DNA of 64,000 nucleotides. Origin: Putridiphycobacter sp045110285 (GTDB taxonomy: Bacteria > Bacteroidota > Bacteroidia > Flavobacteriales_D > Crocinitomicaceae). Shown in pieces: positions 61,531-64,000 of the stretch. The notes beneath the pieces were generated by a model that was given only the letters and a program-made list of their open reading frames with translations, did not search any database and was not told the DNA's origin. The stretch's first letter is position 1. Every line of letters begins with the position of its first letter. The position numbers and the translations under genes were made by a program. The stretch is from the NCBI GenBank assembly GCA_045110285.1, contig JBGCGA010000016.1, positions 1 to 64,000 of the forward strand, written 5' to 3'.

Positions 61531-62717
61531 AAGTACTTCAACTTTGTAATAAACCACCTTTCCCTGCTGTTGACGGCGGGTGCATAGCCATAAAAAATAT
61601 TTCTACTGGTTTACTTGCTGCAAATGTCGATTTGAAAATAATTAGTGTTTCAACGTCAAAACACCCTTTTGATAGAAAAGATTTTCCAAATGATTTCCTT
61701 AGAAAAACGAAGGCGACAGGAGTTTTTGTAGATACTAGAATCAATATTATTGACGCTTTTTCGGCACTAGTCACCTCTGATTCTTACAATGTGAGTCGCT
61801 ATTTTTCAACTGATTTTGATAGAGAGCTGGTTAAGGTATTAAAGGAAGATAGCTTTGATATTATCCAATTAGAAAGTTTGTTTATGACTCCTTATTTGGG
61901 AACAATCAGAAAACTTTCAAAGGCAAAAGTGGTGCTAAGGAGTCATAATCTTGAACATCTTATTTGGGAACGCTTAGCTAATGTCGAAAAAAAATCTGCC
62001 AAGAGAATCTACCTCAAACATCTCTCTGGAAAATTAAAACAATACGAAAAAAGAGTTTTAAATGAGGTTGATGGTATTGCGGCAATTAGTTTTGATGATC
62101 AAAAACGCTACCGCTCATTGGAATGTAGCATTCCTTTAATCACCATTCCGTTTGGAATTGATATGGAAAAGTATCAAATTCAAAAAACAAACATAAAATC
62201 ACCCGTATCATTTTGTCATATCGGTTCAATGAATTGGGCGCCTAATATCGAGGGCGTCAATTGGTTTTTGGATGATATTCTTCCAGAAATTAAAAATGAA
62301 GAATTTAAAGTACATTTAGCTGGAAGAGATATGCCGTCATATTTGATGAATTCAAAAGATAGTAAAGTTGAAATTCATGGGGTAGTTGATCATGCAAACG
62401 ACTTCATCAACCAGCATGCTGTCATGATTGTGCCCTTACTTTCAGGCAGCGGTATGAGAATCAAAATTATAGAAGCAATGGCTTTGGGTAAGGCAGTTAT
62501 TACCACTTCTGTTGGAATTGAAGGGATAAACGCAGTGCATGGAGAAAGTATCATTATTGCAAATTCACCTTCTGAGTTCGCTTCTGCAATTGATGACTTG
62601 ATGTCTGACCCAATTAAAACGCAAAAAATAGGCGCTAAAGCGAGATTGATTGTTGAAGGGAAATATGACAACAGAGGGATAATTAACGCACTTACAAATT
62701 TCTACCAAACGCTATAA
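61527..62717 (+). CDS. GT4-family glycosyltransferase
   Basis: 396 residues. The N-terminus VLQLCNKPPFPAVDGGCIAI and the donor-site segment CHIGSMNWAPNIEGVNWFLDD, VPLLSGSGMRIKIIEAMALGKAVITTSVGIEGI (E-x7-E motif) place it in GT4. An HNLEHLIWERLAN segment is seen in sugar transferases of exopolysaccharide systems. It is cytoplasmic or membrane-associated and adds a sugar to a surface glycan. It overlaps the LptF/G gene by 4 bases (ATGA), tying it to LPS or capsule. Acceptor unknown. Confidence 0.88.
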   Translation: MKVLQLCNKPPFPAVDGGCIAIKNISTGLLAANVDLKIISVSTSKHPFDRKDFPNDFLRKTKATGVFVDTRINIIDAFSALVTSDSYNVSRYFSTDFDRELVKVLKEDSFDIIQLESLFMTPYLGTIRKLSKAKVVLRSHNLEHLIWERLANVEKKSAKRIYLKHLSGKLKQYEKRVLNEVDGIAAISFDDQKRYRSLECSIPLITIPFGIDMEKYQIQKTNIKSPVSFCHIGSMNWAPNIEGVNWFLDDILPEIKNEEFKVHLAGRDMPSYLMNSKDSKVEIHGVVDHANDFINQHAVMIVPLLSGSGMRIKIIEAMALGKAVITTSVGIEGINAVHGESIIIANSPSEFASAIDDLMSDPIKTQKIGAKARLIVEGKYDNRGIINALTNFYQTL

Positions 62718-62718
62718 A

Positions 62719-63891
62719 TTGGAAAATCGCTCAAGTATATTTATGATTTTGTCTAGGGTTCCGTATCCTCTTGACAAAGGAGATAAGTTGCGCGCGTACC
62801 ATCAGCTTATTGCATTGTCGAAAAAATACGATATTCACTTGACATGTTTAACCGAATCTGAAATCGACAAAAATCAGAGAAAAGAACTGGAATGCTACAC
62901 TAAGTCATTAACAATTCACAAGCTTAATAGGTGGGTTCAATATTGGCGTTTGTTCTTGGCTCTTTTCAGCCATAAGCCTTTTCAAATTCATTATTTTTAT
63001 CAGAAAAAAATTGCTAAAAAAATAAGTCGTCAAATTGAAGCGTTACAGCCCAATTTTATTTATTGTCAGTTAATTAGGGTGGCTGAATATGTAAAAGATA
63101 TTCATCATATTTCTAAAACATTAGATTATATGGATGCTCTAAGTGTTGGGATGGCTCGTCAGGCATCCATAAATAAAGGGTTAAGAAAGTACGCAATGAA
63201 TGTTGAAGGAGATCGATTGAAGCAATACGAAAACCGAATATTTGATTATTTTAACCATCATACAATTATTTCGGAGCAGGACAAACAATTAGTCAGCCAT
63301 ACAGCAAACTATTCTATACATGTTGTTCCTAACGGAATTGATGAATCTTTTTTGAATTGTGAGTTAAATTGTGAAACTGAGTATGATTTGGTTTTCGTTG
63401 GAAATCTAAATTACGCTCCAAATATAGATTCTTGCTTGTACATAATTGATGAGTTGTTGCCAGCTCTAAAACTGAATCATCCTGAAATACAAGTGCTTTT
63501 GGCTGGCACCAGCCCAAGTCAGAAAATTTTAGATCGTGCTGAAAATTACAAAAATATTACAATTAGTGGCTGGGTTGATGATATTAGAACTTGTTATTTG
63601 TCTAGCAAAATTTGTATTGCTCCATTATTTATTGGAACAGGATTGCAGAACAAGTTGCTAGAGTCTATGGCTTTAGGGATTCCGTGTGTCACCACAGATT
63701 TAGCGAATAATGCTTTAAAAGCGAAATCTGACTCGGAAATATTACTTGCAAATTCACTAGAAGAATTCAAATTAAAAATTGATTTGCTGCTATCAGACAC
63801 TAAGCTGTATAATGACATCTCAAAAAGCGGAAAGTTATTTGTGAAATCAAAATTTAATTGGCAAAACAGCACTAATTCCATACCCTTTTAA
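62719..63891 (+). CDS. GT4-family glycosyltransferase (EpsH/PEP-CTERM-type sugar transferase group)
   Basis: 390 residues from a TTG at 62719; an in-frame ATG at 62743 would give MILSRVPYPLDKGDKLRAYH, which also fits the family start, so the start is uncertain. Paralogous to the preceding gene (YAPNIDSCLYIIDELLPALK; IAPLFIGTGLQNKLLESMALGIPCVTTDLA). The VPYPLDKGDKLRAYH opening and LDYMDALSVGMARQA are typical of sugar transferases found with exopolysaccharide systems. It starts 1 base after the previous stop. The 109 bases to the window end show no gene. Confidence 0.87.
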   Translation: MENRSSIFMILSRVPYPLDKGDKLRAYHQLIALSKKYDIHLTCLTESEIDKNQRKELECYTKSLTIHKLNRWVQYWRLFLALFSHKPFQIHYFYQKKIAKKISRQIEALQPNFIYCQLIRVAEYVKDIHHISKTLDYMDALSVGMARQASINKGLRKYAMNVEGDRLKQYENRIFDYFNHHTIISEQDKQLVSHTANYSIHVVPNGIDESFLNCELNCETEYDLVFVGNLNYAPNIDSCLYIIDELLPALKLNHPEIQVLLAGTSPSQKILDRAENYKNITISGWVDDIRTCYLSSKICIAPLFIGTGLQNKLLESMALGIPCVTTDLANNALKAKSDSEILLANSLEEFKLKIDLLLSDTKLYNDISKSGKLFVKSKFNWQNSTNSIPF

Positions 63892-64000
63892 AAAAACAGC
63901 ACAGATAATTCTTAAGCCATAAGTTTTACTTCTTTTGCCTACAAATAAATATAAACTTTAAAAAGAGCAGAAAAGTACTGTCATTTTCATATTTTTACAT

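Overview
This AT-rich 64 kb window comes from a member of the Bacteroidota, probably Flavobacteriales or a close relative. The evidence is: secreted proteins with C-terminal type IX secretion (T9SS) sorting domains and GEVED domains; a TonB receptor with an N-terminal carboxypeptidase-like domain; a LytTR regulator beside a propeller-type sensor kinase; atpD-atpC away from other ATP synthase genes; promoters of the TTG-N17-23-TAnnTTTG type; and several TTG or GTG starts. No rRNA, tRNA, insertion sequence, prophage or CRISPR array was seen. Genes are tightly packed, often convergent with gaps of 0-5 bases.

Layout. 1-7.7 kb (minus): a sugar-nucleotide operon (WbpD-like acetyltransferase cut by the window edge, UDP-glucuronate decarboxylase, UDP-glucose dehydrogenase, WbpE-like aminotransferase) with a 1287-residue T9SS cargo protein inside it. 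7.8-9.8 kb (plus): an outer-membrane-like protein and Kdo transferase waaA. 9.8-12.3 kb (minus): alpha/beta hydrolase, TetR regulator and AI-2E permease, with a shared 14-base operator-like sequence before the hydrolase and TetR genes. 12.3-16.9 kb (minus): a methionine operon under a TTG-N17-TACCTTTG promoter and a clear SAM-I riboswitch; methionine synthase is split in two genes, and between them lies a QueF-family T-fold protein that has lost the catalytic cysteine. 17-20.5 kb: gpsA and a TonB receptor. 20.5-25.9 kb (minus): murI, then an envelope operon uppS-bamA-two OmpH/Skp chaperones ending in a strong terminator. 26-32.2 kb: atpD-atpC, ribF, an LRR protein, a glycosyltransferase, a metal-binding lipoprotein and a PhoH/PIN ATPase. 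32.4-37.2 kb: a 1613-residue protein with an N-terminal barrel-like domain and 14 Ig-like repeats. 37.4-42.2 kb: LytTR regulator, propeller histidine kinase, CaiB-like CoA transferase. 42.2-48 kb: T9SS-secreted serine protease, WYL regulator, NlpC/P60 hydrolase, MORN-like lipoprotein, and a conserved protein of unknown function. 48.1-51.6 kb: polysaccharide flippase, FkbM methyltransferase, glycosyltransferase. 51.6-53.8 kb: two neighbouring interrupted genes (a one-base frameshift and an in-frame TAG). 53.8-64 kb: dnaE with a fused proofreading exonuclease, a CysZ/EI24-like membrane protein, a START-like protein, an LptF/G permease and two glycosyltransferases.

The common theme is envelope biogenesis: LPS (waaA, lptF/G, sugar nucleotides, flippase, glycosyltransferases), outer membrane assembly (bamA, ompH), peptidoglycan (murI, uppS, NlpC/P60) and T9SS cargo. 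The strongest candidate for something undescribed is the Cys-less QueF homologue inside the SAM-riboswitch methionine operon; second is the barrel plus Ig-repeat giant protein.
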